Assembly: GCF_018294505.1 (NCBI RefSeq)
Contig: NC_057807.1
Span: forward strand, 134,818,747 to 134,882,746
Direction: 5' to 3'
DNA: 64,000 bases
Origin: Triticum aestivum
Lineage: Eukaryota > Streptophyta > Magnoliopsida > Poales > Poaceae
Shown here: in pieces, positions 21,907-33,486 of the stretch
How positions within the stretch are numbered: position 1 is the first letter of the stretch
Layout of the letters: each line of letters opens with the position of its first letter
Notes under the pieces: model-generated
Told to the model about the DNA's origin: nothing
The model's database searches: none
Seen by the model: only the letters and a program-made list of their open reading frames with translations
Position numbers and translations under genes: made by a program

Positions 21907-22469
21907 TGAAGGCACAAGTGCTCCCCGGGTAATTTTGGTAATTAATGTCAACATATCTCTTCTTGGACTAATACTTTTATCTAATATATTTCAGATAAGT
22001 CCAACAGTGGAGTGGCATGGACAAGAGGATGTGGAACCCCTTCAAGATGCTAAGGACAAAGGATGGGCTCAAGCTCAAAGCTCAGGATTCTACACTTTCT
22101 ATTTCAATGATCCAAGATCACATTGAGTCCATAGTAAAGCCAATACTATTAAAAGGGGATGAGGTGTTGCTTAATGGCTTGCTTGCTCAAAGTGCTTAGT
22201 GATATGCTCCAAAGCCCTCAACCACTTTATCATATCCACATATGTCCCATACCAAAAGTCAAACTCGGCCCCACCGATCTAATCTATCCGGCGCCACCGA
22301 GTTCATTTGACATAGCCACTGCCAGAAACCCTAGTCACTTTGGTCTCACCGATGGGATCTCGGTCTCACCGAGATGGGCTTGCAAACTCTCTGTTGCCTA
22401 TTGAAATAATTTCGGTCTCACCAAGATATGCAATCAGTCCCACCTAGTTTGCTTGACCAACTCTCTGTT
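21907..22469 (+). repeat. Partial 3' LTR of the Sirevirus
   Basis: It begins TGAAGGCACAAGTGCTCCCC. About 563 bp remain. From about 22260 it carries repeated palindromic words such as CGGTCTCACCGATGG and CTCGGTCTCACCGAG. The right part is missing, cut at the junction with the Copia remnant. Confidence 0.82.
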
Positions 22470-22509
22470 TTGAATTTCTGCTACGTTCCCCAACAGTGGC
22501 ATCATGAGC
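22470..22509 (+). promoter_or_regulatory. 5' LTR remnant and primer-binding site of the Copia element
   Basis: TTGAATTTCTGCTACGTTCC, continuing CCAACA to 22495, equals the end of the 3' LTR (29361-29387). TGGCATCATGAGC at 22497-22509 resembles the initiator-Met tRNA primer site usual in this family. Confidence 0.8.
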
Positions 22510-25500
22510 TAGGTCTATTGCGTAGATTCTTTGCACGAGTAGAACACAAAGTAGTTGTGGGCGTTGATGTTGTTCAATATGCTTACCGTTACTAGTCCAA
22601 TCTTGTTTCGATGGTATTGTGGGATGAAGCGGCCCGGACCGACCTTACACGTACTCTTACGTGAGACAGGTTCCACCGATTGACATGCACTTGGTGCATA
22701 AGGTGGCTAGCGGGTGCCAGTCTCTCCCACTTTAGTCGGAACGGATTCGATGAAAAGGGTCCTTATGAAGGGTAAATATCAATTGGCATATCACGTTGTG
22801 GTTTTGCGTAGGTAAGAAACGTTCTTGCTAGAAACCCATAGCAGCCACGTAAAACATGCAACAACAATTAGAGGACGTCTAACTTGTTTTTGCAGGGTAT
22901 GCTATGTGATGTGATATGGCCAAGAAGAATGTGATGAATGATATGTGATGTATGAGATTGATCATGTTCTTGTAATAGGATTCACGACTTGCATGTCGAT
23001 GAGTATGACAACTGGCAGGAGCCATAGGAGTTGTCTTTATTTATTGTATGACCTGCATGTCATTGAAGAACGCCATGTAAACTACTTTACTTTATTGCTA
23101 AATGCGTTAGTCATAGAAGTAGAAGTAGTCGTTGGCGTGACCACTTCATGAAGACACGATGATGGAGATCATGATGATGGAGATCATGGTGTCATGCCGG
23201 TGACGATGATGATCATGGAGCCCCGAAGATGAAGATCAAAAGGAGCAAAATGATATTGGCCATATCATGTCACTATTTGATTGCATGTGATGTTTATCAT
23301 GTTTATGCATCTTGTTTGCTTAGGACGACGGTAGTAAATAAGATGATCCCTTACAAAATTTCAAGAAGTGTTCTCCCCTAACTGTGCACCGTTGCTACAG
23401 TTCGTCGCTTCTAAGCACCACGTGATGATCGGGTGTGATGGATTCTTACGTTCACATACAACGGGTGTAAGACAGTTTTACACAGCAAAAACACTTAGGG
23501 TTAACTTGACGAGCCTAGCATGTGCAGACATGGCCTCGGAACACGGAGACCGAAAGGTCAAGCATGAGTCGTATGGTAGATACGATCAACATGAAGATGT
23601 TCACCGATGATGACTAGTCCGTCTCACGTGATGATCGGACACGGCCTAGTTGACTCGGATCATGTGATCACTTAGATGACCAGAGGGATGTCTATCTAAG
23701 TGGGAGTTCATAAGATGACCTTAATTATCCTGAACATAGTCAAAAGACCTTTTGCAAATTATGTCGTAGCTCGCGCTATAAGTTCTACTGTTTAGATATG
23801 TTCCTAGAGAAAATTATAGTTGAAAGTTGATAGTAGCGATTATGCGATCAGTAGAAAGCTTATGTCCTTAATGCACCGCTCAGTGTGCTGAACCCCAAAC
23901 GTCGTTTGTGGATGTTGTGAACATCGGACATACACGTCTTGATAACTACGCGATAGTTCAGTTAAACGGTTTAGAGTTGAGGCACGAAAGACGTTTTCGA
24001 AACATCGCGAAACATATGAGATGCTTCGAGGGCTGAAATTGGGATTTCAGGCTCGTGCCCATGTCAAGAGGTATAAGACCTCCGACGATTTTCTTAGCCT
24101 GCAAACTAAGGGAGAAAAGCTCAATCGTTGAGCTTGTGCTCAGATTGTCTGAGCACAACAATCACTTGAATCGAGTGGGAGTTGATCTTCCAGATGAGAT
24201 AGTGATGTTTCTCCAAAGACATTGCCACCAAGCTACTAGAGCTTCGTGATGAACTATAACATATCAGGGATAGATATGATGATCCTTGAAATATTCATGA
24301 TGTTTGACACCGCGAAAGTAGAAATCAAGAAGGAGCATCAATTGTTGATGGTTGATGAAACCACTAGTTTCAAGAAGGGCAAGGGAACAAAGGGATACTT
24401 CATCAAACGGCAATTCAGCTGCTGCTCTAGTGAAGAAACCCAAGGTTGAACCCAAACCCGAGACTAAGTGCTTCTGTAATAAGGGGAACAACCACTGGAG
24501 CAGAATTACCCTAGATACTTGGTAGATGAGAAGGCTGGCAAAGTCGATATAAGTATATTGGATATACATTATGTTAATGTGTACTTTACTAGTACTCCTA
24601 GTAGCACCAGGGTATTAAGATACCGGTTCGGTTGCTAAGTGTTAGTAACTCGAAATAAAAGCTACGAAATAAAAGGAGACTAGCTAAAGGTGAGCTGACG
24701 ATATGTGTTGGAAGTGTTTCCAAGGTTGATGTGATCAAGCATCGCACGCTCCCTCTACCACCGAGATTGGTGTTTGCGTTGAGCTTAGACATGATTGGAT
24801 TATGTCTATCGCAATACGGTTATTCATTTAAGGAGAATAATGGTCACTCTATTTATTTGAATAATACCTTCGATGGTCTTGCACCTAAATAAATGGTTTA
24901 TTGAATCTCGATCGTAGTGATACACATTTTCATGCCAAAAGATATAAGATAGTAATAATAGTACCACTTACTTGTGGCACTGCCATGTAAGTTATATTGG
25001 TTTAAAACGCATGAAGAAGCTCCATGTTGATGGATCTTTGGACTCACTCATTTTTGAAAAGTTTGAGACATGCGAACCATGTCTATTGGTGTATACGCAT
25101 GAAGAAACTCCATGCAGATGGATCGTTTGAACTCACTTGATTTTGGATCACTTGAGATATGCAAATCATACCACATAGGCAAGATGACTGAAAAGCCTCG
25201 GTTTCAGTAAGATGGAACAAGATAGCAACTTGTTGGAAGTAACACATTTTGATGTGTGCAGTCCAATGAGTGCTGAGGCATGCAGTGAATATCGTTATGT
25301 TCTTACTTCACAGATGATTCGAGTAGATGTTGAGAATATTTACTTGATGAAACACAAGTCTGAATTATTGAATGGTTCAAATAATTTCAGAGTGAAGTAG
25401 AAGATCATTGTGACAAGAGGATAAAATGTCTATGATATGATCATAGAAATGAATATCTGAGTTACGAGTTTTGGCACACAATTAAGACATTGTGGAAATT

Positions 25501-25922
25501 GTTTCGCAATTAATACCGCCTGGAACACCATAGTGTGATGGTGTGTCCGAACATCATAGTTGCACCCTATTGGATATGATGCATACCATGATGTCTCTTA
25601 TCGAACTGCCACGATAGTTTATGGGTTAGGCATTAAAGACAACCACATTCACTTTAAATAGGGCACCACGTAATTCCGTTGAGATGACACCGTTTGAATT
25701 ATGGTTTAGAGAAACCTAAGTTGTCGTTTCTTAAAGGTTTGGGGCTGCGACGCTTATGTGAAAAAGTTTCAGGATTAAGCTCGAACCCAAAGCGGATAAA
25801 GTACATCTTCATAGGACACCCAAAACAGTTGGGTATACCTCCTAATTCAGATCCGAAAGCAATATGAATTGTTTCTAGAATCGGGTCCTTTCTCGAGGAA
25901 AGGTTTCTCTCGAAAGAATTGA
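22510..25922 (+). pseudogene. Angela-like leader, gag and integrase region (degenerate)
   Basis: Recognisable pieces are a gag tail with VDETTSFKKGKGTKGYF (near 24345-24405) and a decayed zinc knuckle (CFCNKGNNHWS, near 24470). A GAG-pre-integrase zinc site follows: LWHCHVSYIGLKRMKKLH, then CEPC (24975-25082). A stretch near 25200-25330 corresponds to the integrase start. Frames are broken by many stops and shifts. The leader at 22510-23350 has no supported coding. It would have encoded particle protein, protease and integrase. Confidence 0.75.
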
Positions 25923-27430
25923 GTGGGAGGATGGTGGAGACTTGATATGGTTATTGAACCATCACTTCAACCAGTGTGTATTAGGGCACAGGAAGTTGTT
26001 CCTATGGCACCTACACCAATTGAAGTAGAAGCTTATGATAGTGATCATGAAACTTCGGATCAAGTCACTACCGTACCTCGTAGGGTGACAAGGATGCGTA
26101 CTACTTCAGAGTGGTACGGTAATCCTGTCTTGAAGGTCATGTTGCTAGACAACAATGAACCTACGAGCTATGGAGAAGCGATGGTGGGCCCAAATTCCGA
26201 CAAATGGTTAGAAACCATGAAATCCGAGATAGGATTCATGTATCAGAACAAAGCATGGACTTTGGTGGACTTGCCCGATGATCGGCAAGCCATTGAGATA
26301 AATGGATCTTTTAAGAAGAAGACGGACGCGGATGGTAATGTCACCATCTATGAAGCACGACTTGTGGCGAAGAGTTTTTCACAAGTTCAAGGAGTTGACT
26401 ACGATGAGATTTTCTCATCCGTAGCGATGCTTAAGTCCGTCGGATTCATGTTAGCACTAGCCACATTTATGAAATCTGGCAGATGGATATCAAAACAAGT
26501 TTCCTTACCAGTTTTCATAAGGAAAGGTTGTATGTAATACAATCAGAAAGTTTTTGTCAATCCTAAGGATGCTAAAAGGTATGCTAGCTCCAGCGATCCT
26601 TCAATGGACTGGAGTGAGCATCTCGGAGTCGGAATGTATGCTTTGATGATGATCAAAGATTTTGGTTTTGTACATAGTTTATGAGAAACTTGTATTTCCA
26701 AAGAAGTGAGTGGGAGCACTATAGAATTTCTGATGAATATTGTTATGGATCAGAAATGACGTAGAATTTCTAGAAAGCATATAGGGTTATTTGGAAAGTG
26801 TTTTTCAATAGAAAACCTGGATTAAGCTACTTGAACATTGAGCATCATGATCTATAAGGATAGATCAAAATGCTTAATAATACTTTCAAATGAGCACATA
26901 CCTTGACATGATCTTGAAGGTGTTCAAGATGGACCGGTCAAAGAAGGAGTTCTTGCCTGAGTTGTAAGGTACGAAGTTAAGACTTAAAGCTCGACCACGG
27001 CAGAATAGAGAGAAAGGACGAAGGTCGTCCCCTATGCTTAAGACATAGGCTCTTCAGTATGCTATGCTGTGTACCGCACCTGAAGTGTGCCTTGCGATGA
27101 GTTAGTCAAGGGGTACAAGAGTGATCCAAGAATGGATCACAGACAGCGGTCAAAGTTATCCTTAGTAACTAGTGGACTAAGGAATTTTCTCGATTATGGA
27201 GGTGGTAAAAGAGTTCGTCGTAAAGGTTACGTCGATGCAAGCTTAACACCTATCTGGATAGCTCTAAGTAGAGATACCGGATACGTACAATGGGGCAACA
27301 ATTTAGAATAGCTCCAAGTGGAACAGTTATTTGGAATGGCTCCAAATAGAACGTGGTAGCTACATCTAGGACATGACATAGAGATTTGTAAAGCACACAC
27401 GGATCTGAAAGGTTCAGACCCGTTGACTAA
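25923..27430 (+). pseudogene. Angela-like reverse transcriptase and RNase H (degenerate)
   Basis: An open stretch of 204 codons (25923-26537) holds the N-terminal Copia RT signature: EPTSYGEAMVGPNSDKWLE, WTLVDLPDDR, KTDADGNVTIYEARLVAKSF, VDYDEIFSSVAMLKSV. The downstream part, which should have the catalytic YVDD box and RNase H, survives only as short pieces such as VRRKGYVDASL (27218-27250) and lacks a readable active site. It is non-functional. Confidence 0.85.
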
Positions 27431-27612
27431 AACCTCTCTCACAAGCAACATGATCAAACATAAAACTCATTGAGTGTTAATCACATAGTGATGTGAACTA
27501 GACTACTGACTCTAGTAAACTCTTGGGTATTAGTCACATAGCGATGTGACCTGTGAGTGTTAATCACATGGCGATGTGAACTAGATTATTGACTCTAGTG
27601 CAAGTGGGAGAC

Positions 27613-29387
27613 TGTTGGAAATATGCCCTAGAGGCAATAATAAAAGTGTTATTATTATATTTCTTAGTTCATGATAATAGTCTTTTATTCATGCTATAAC
27701 TGTATTATCCGGAAATCGTAATACACGTGTGAATACATAGACCACAATATGTCCCTGGTGAGCCTCTAGTTGACTAGCTCGTTGTGATCAACAGATAGTC
27801 ATGGTTTCCTGGCTATGGACATTGGATGTCGTTGATAACGGGATCACATCATTAGGAGAATGATGTGATGGACAAGACCCAATCCTAAGCATAGCACAAA
27901 GATCGTGTAGTTCGTTTGCTAGAGCTTTGCCAATGTCAAGTATCTCTTCCTTTGACCATGAGAGCGTGTAACTCCTGGATACCGTAGGAGTGCTTTGGGT
28001 GTATCAAACGTCACAACGTAACTGGGTGACTATAAAGGTGCACTACAGGTATCTCCGAAAGTATCTATTGTTTTATGCGGATCGAGACTGGGATTTGTCA
28101 CTCCGTGTAAACGGAGAGGTATCTCTGGGCCCACTCGGTAGGACATCATCATATGCGCAATGTGACCAAGGAGTTGATCACGGGATGATGTGTTACGGAA
28201 CGAGTAAAGTGACTTGCCGGTAACGAGATTGAACAAGGTATTGGATACCGACGATCGAGTCTCGGGCAAGTAACATACCGATAGACAAAGGGAATTGAAT
28301 ACGGGATTGATTAAGTCCTTGACATCGTGGTTCATCCGATGAGATCATCGTGGAACATGTGGGAGCCATCATGGGTATCCAGATCCCGCTGTTGGTTATT
28401 GACCGGAGAACGTCTCGGTCATGTCTACATGTCTCCCGAACCCATAGGGTCTACACACTTAAGGTTCGGTGACGCTAGGGTTATAAAGGAAGCTTGTATG
28501 TGGTTACCGAATGTTGTTAGGAGTCCCAGATGAGATCCCGGACGTCACGAGGAGTTCCGGAATGGTCCGGAGGTAAAGATTTATATATGGGAAGTCCTGT
28601 TTTGGTCACCGGAAAAGTTTCGGGCGATATCGGTATTGTACCGGGACCACCGGGAGGGTCCCGGGGGTCCACCAAGTGGGGACACCTGCCCCAGAAGGTT
28701 GTGTGGGCCAAGTGTGGGAGGGGACCAGCCCCTAGGAGGGCTGGTGCGCCCCCCACAAGGGGGCCAAGGCGCAAGGGAGAGTGGGAGGGGGCAAACCCTA
28801 GTCCAGATGGGCCTTAAGGCCCACCTAGTGGGCGCCTCCCCTCTCTCCCCTTTTGGCCGCCTCCCCAAGTCACATCTAGGGCTGGCCGCACCCCTTGGGG
28901 TGGGAAACCCTAAAGGGGGCGCAGCCCCCTTCTCCCCTATATAAATAGAGGCCTGGGGCTGCCCATAACACATGAGAACTTCTCCTCTCGTTGGTGCAGC
29001 CCTGCCTCTCCTCCTCCTCCTCTCCCATGGTGCTTGGCGAAGCCCTGCGGGATTGCCACGCTCCTCCACCACCACCACGCCATTGTGATGCTGTTGGATG
29101 GAGTCTTCCTCAACCTCTCCCTCTCTCCTTGCTGGATCAAGGCGTGGGAGACGTCACCGGGCTGTACGTGTGTTGAACGCGGAGGTGCCGTGCGTTCGGC
29201 ACTTGATCATCGGTGATTTGAATCACGACGAGTACGACTCCATCAACCCCGTTCACTTGAACGCTTCCGCTTAGCGATCTACAAGGGTATGTAGATGCAC
29301 TCTTCTTTCTACTCGTTGCTGGTCTCTCCATAGATAGATCTTGGTGACACGTAGGAAAATTTTGAATTTCTGCTACGTTCCCCAACA
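27613..29387 (+). repeat. 3' LTR of the Angela-like Copia
   Basis: 1775 bp, TGTTGG...CCAACA. The polypurine tract CAAGTGGGAGAC directly precedes it (27601-27612). A TATA-like CTATATAAATAG lies near 28938-28949. Several long GC-rich shadow frames at 28530-29216 lie in this LTR and are not genes. Confidence 0.9.
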
Positions 29388-30677
29388 TGCATAGCAACGA
29401 GAGGGGAGAGTGTTGTCTATGTATCCTCATAGAATGAAAGCGGAAGTGTTATGACAACGCAGTTGATGTCGTCGTACGTCTTCACGATCCGACTGATCCT
29501 AGCACCGAAGGTACGACACCTCCGCGATCTGCACATGTTCAGCTCGGTGACATCCCGCGAACTCTTGATCCAGCTGAGGTCGAGGGAGAGTTTCGTCAGC
29601 ATGATGGCGTGGTGACGATGATGATGAGGTTACCGGCGCAGGGCTTCTTCTAAGCACTATGACGATATGACCGAGGTGGAAATCTGTGGAGGGGCACCGC
29701 ACACAGCTAAATAATCAACTTGTGTGTTCTAGGGTGCCCCCTGCCCCCGTATATAAAGGAGCAAGGGGGAAGGTCGGCCGGCCCCTGTAAGCGCGCCCCA
29801 AGAGGGGAGTCCTACTAGGACTACTAGTCCTAGTAGGATTCCACCAAGAGGGGAAGAGGGGGAAGGAAGGAGAGGGAGAGGGGGAAGGAAAGGGGGGTGT
29901 CGCCCCCCCCCCTTTCCTTGTCCTATTCGGACTCAAGGGGAGGGGGCGCGCGGCCTGCCCTGGCCGCTCATCTCTCTCTCCACTAGGGCCCATCGTGGCC
30001 CATTAGTTCCCCTGGGGTTTCCGATAACCCTCCGGCACTCCGGTTTTATCTGAAACTTCTCCGGAACATTTCTGGTGTCCGAATATAGTCGTCGAATATA
30101 TCAATATTTATGTCTCGACCATTTCGAGACTCCTCGTCATGTCTGTGATCACATCCGGGACTCGGAACAACCTTCGGTACATCATATCACATAAACTCAT
30201 AATACCAATCATCATCGAACGTTAAGCGTGCGGACCCTACGGGTTTGAGAACTATGTAGACATGACCGAGACTCACTTCTGGTCAATAACCAATAGCGGA
30301 ACCTGGATGCTCATATTGGTTCCTACATATTCTACGAAGATCTTTATCCATCAAACCGCATAACAACATACGTTGTTCCCTTTGTCATCGGTATGCTACT
30401 TGTCCGAGATTCGATCATCGGTATCTCAATACCTAGTTCAATCTCGTTACCGGCAAGTCTCTTTACTCGTTCCGTAATACTTCATCCCACAACTAACTCA
30501 TTGGTCACAATGCTTGCAAGGCTTATAGTGATGAGTATTACCGAGAGGGCCCAGAGATACCCCTCTGAAACACGGAGTGACAAATCCTAATCTCGATCTA
30601 TGCCAACCCAACAAACACCTTCGGAGACACCTGTAGAGCACCTTTATAATCACCCATTTACGTTGTGACGTTTGGTA

Positions 30678-30682
30678 GCACA
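30678..30682. repeat. Left target-site duplication of element D
   Basis: gcaca here pairs with gcata at 38231-38235, one mismatch. Rejoining restores the interrupted Copia LTR. Confidence 0.82.
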
Positions 30683-32224
30683 TGATACGTCTCCGTCGTA
30701 TCTATAATTTTTGATTGTTCCATGCCAATATTCTACAACTTTTATATACTTTTGGCAACATTTTATACTATTTTTTGGGACTAACATATTGATCCAGTGC
30801 CCAGTGCCAGTTCTTGTCTGTTGCATGTTTTATGTTTCGATGAAACCCCATATCAAACTGAGTCCAAACGGGATAAAAACAGACGAAGAATTATTTTGGA
30901 ATATATTTGTGATTTTTGGGAAGTAAAATCAACGTGAGACGGTGCCCGAGGTGGCCACGAGACAGGGGCCCACGCCCACTCCAGGTGGGCGCCCCCCTGG
31001 GCCCCTCGTAAGGTAGTTGATGCCCTTCTTTGGCCGCAAGAAAGCTAATTTTTAGAAAAATATATGGGCGAAGGTTTCAATCCAATTGGAGTTACGGATC
31101 TCCGGATACAAAAAGAAATGGTGCCAGGGCAAAATCCTAGAACGCAGAAACAGAGAGAGACAGAGAGATAGATCCGATCTCGAAGGGGCTCTCGCCCCTC
31201 CCACGCCATGGGAGCCAAGCACCAGAGGGGAAACCCTTCTCCCATCTAGGGAGGAGGTCAAGGAAGAAGAAGAAGAAGGGGGGCTCTCTCCCCCTTGCTT
31301 CCGGTAGCACTGGAGCACTGTCGGGGGCCATCATCATCACCGCGATCTACACCAACACCTCCATCTTCTTCACCAACATCTCCATCACCTTCCCCCACTA
31401 TATTCAGCCGTCCACTCTCCCGCAACCCGATGTACCCTCTAATGGAACCTAGTGCTTTATGCTTCATATTATTATCGAATGATGTGTTGCCATCCTATGA
31501 TGTCTTGGTAGATTTTCGTTGTCCTACCGATGATTGATGAATTGCTATGATTGGTTTGAGTTGCATGTTTTATTATTGGTGCTGTCCTATTGTGCCCTCC
31601 GTGTCACGCAAGCGTGAGGGATTCCTGCTGTAGGGTTTGCAATATGTTTATGATTTGCTTATGGTGGGTGGCGTGAGTGACAGAAGCACAGATCCGAGTA
31701 AGTAGGTTGTTTGCATATGGGATAAAGGGGACTTGATACTTTAATGCTATGGTTGGGTTTTACCTTAATGATCTTTAGTAGTTGCGGATGTTGCTAGAGT
31801 TCCAATCATAAGTGCATATGATCCAAGAAGAGAAAGTATGTTAGCTTATGCCTGTCCCTCAAATAGAATTGCAATAGTGATTACCGGTCTAGTAATGTAG
31901 TCAATTGCTTAGGGACAATTCCACAACTCCTACCACCACTTTTCCACACTCTCTATATTTACTTTATTGCATCTTTATCTAAACAGCCCCTACTTTTTAT
32001 TTATGTGCTCCTTATTATCTTGCAAACCTATCCTATCACACCTACAAAGTACTTCTAGTTTAATACTTGTTCTAGGTAAAGCGAACACTAAGCGTGCGTA
32101 GAGTCGTATCAATGGCAGATAGGACTTGAGAGAATACTTGTTCTACCTTTAGCTCCTCGTTGGGTTCGACACTCTTACTTATCAAAAGAGGCTACAATTG
32201 ATCCCGTATACTTGCGGGTTATCA
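30683..32224 (+). repeat. 5' LTR of element D
   Basis: Starts TGATACGTCTCCGTCG and ends TTGCGGGTTATCA. A GC-rich block lies at about 30945-31010. Confidence 0.9.
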
Positions 32225-32235
32225 AGACCTTTTTC

Positions 32236-32253
32236 TGGCGCCGTTGCCGGGGA
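32236..32253 (+). promoter_or_regulatory. Primer-binding site of element D (tRNA-Asp type)
   Basis: TGGCGCCGTTGCCGGGGA is the exact complement of the 3' end of plant tRNA-Asp, the primer known for Athila-type elements. The same site is in element B at 45597-45614. Confidence 0.88.
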
Positions 32254-32348
32254 GTCATATTGTGGGGTGAATATTCTCGTGTGTGCGTGTTTGGTTTATC
32301 ACTAAGGAAATTTTATTTGCTGTTCTAAGTTGTTCTCTATCTTTAGTT

Positions 32349-33486
32349 ATGGATATGGAACACAAAATACAAAAAAATAGGTGTACGTGCTACTCATGGA
32401 GATGGGGAACCTCCTAAAACCCTCGATGCTCGTTATGTTCAAGATATTATGTACTAATTTGATAATCCTGAGAAAACCCCATTCAATTATGTTATGGGAG
32501 ACACGTTGGATCAACATGAATACTTTAGGGATTATCGCTTGACACAAAAAGGGAAACTATTATGGGATCAAATTCATATATTACGTTGGTATGCACGTCA
32601 ACTATGTTTGATAGATGATTATACTTGTTGCTCTAGGATGAAGGCTCCACACCTTCCCTTTTCATGCAAATTCAATGATAATAAAACCTTATATTCTTAT
32701 GCTAATGGTGTATATGATTACTATGATGTGGAACAAATAGAAGAATGTGTTGCTTTTATGGGTGCTTATTAGATTGAATCTATGTTTAAAGAGTTTGATG
32801 ATTTTGATGATTCAGTTTATAGACCTGAAAATTTTGCTATACTTAAATATTGTTATAAGAATTATGAATACAATTACAATATTGATGCATTTATTGAGAA
32901 AGTCTTTGCTGTCCAAGAAGAGACTAATATTTTGCAGGAGTCTATGGAAGAAGAAATTGATGAAACTGTGAGCTCATTGGATGAAAAAATTGATGAGGAG
33001 AGCGAAGAACAAAAGGAGGAAGAGCAGATTAGCTACCCGTGCCCACCTTCTAATGAGAGTAACTCTTCAACTCATACATTGTTTAATTTCCCTTCATGCT
33101 TACCGAAGGATGATTGCTATGATGATTGTTATGATCCTGTTGATTCTCTTGAATTACCCATTTTTGATGATGCTTGCTATGCTTGTGGCCAAGATGCCAA
33201 TATGAATTATGCTTATGGGGATGAACTTGCTATAGTTTCTTATGTTAAACATGAAATTGTTGCTATTGCACCCATGCATGATAGTTATATTATCTTTTTA
33301 AATTCTCCCAACTACACTATATCGGAGAAGTTTGTGCTTACTAAGGATTATATTGATGGGTTGACTTTTACCGTTGCACATGATGATTTTGATGAATATA
33401 ATATGCATGTGCTTGCTGCTCCTACTTGCAATTATTATGAGACAGGAACTACATCTCTGCCTCTTTATGTTTCCAACACGATATAA
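32349..33486 (+). pseudogene. Element D ORF of unknown function (acidic, broken at its start)
   Basis: A Met codon at 32349 begins MDMEHKIQKNR; a shift near the A run at 32375 and a stop near 32456 interrupt it. The next frame (32494-32772) has WDQIHILRWYARQLC and a C-rich segment, ending at TAG 32770-32772. The same frame then stays open for 234 codons (32782-33486). That part is very acidic (SMEEEIDETVSSLDEKIDEE) and later Asp, Tyr and Cys rich (CLPKDDCYDDCYDPVDSLE). No protease, RT or zinc knuckle motif is seen. It takes the place of gag in the element. I do not recognise the family and assign no function. Confidence 0.6.

Larger units (their letters stand above)
19228..22469 (+). mobile_element. 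3' part of a Sirevirus (Maximus-like Copia), truncated
   Basis: The end of Copia RNase H is followed by about 2.3 kb of noncoding sequence, several polypurine tracts, and a partial LTR starting TGAAGGCACAAGTGC. The long post-pol region, repeated polypurine tracts and CGG/CCG palindromes in the LTR are known Sirevirus hallmarks. The left part is displaced by the insertion of A; the LTR is cut off at about 22469, where Angela-like sequence begins. Confidence 0.82.
22470..29387 (+). mobile_element. Decayed Angela/BARE-like Copia retrotransposon
   Basis: Only the last 26 bp of the 5' LTR remain, followed by the primer-binding site, a degenerate gag-pol and a complete 1775-bp 3' LTR starting TGTTGGAAATATGCCCTAGA. 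Pol fragments are recognisable but full of stops. Loss of nearly all the 5' LTR and the absence of flanking duplications indicate deletion after insertion. Confidence 0.87.

Noticed and set aside
28530..29216. Several overlapping GC-rich ORFs on both strands
   Set aside because: They lie inside the Angela-like 3' LTR, in its GC-rich U3 end; typical shadow frames.
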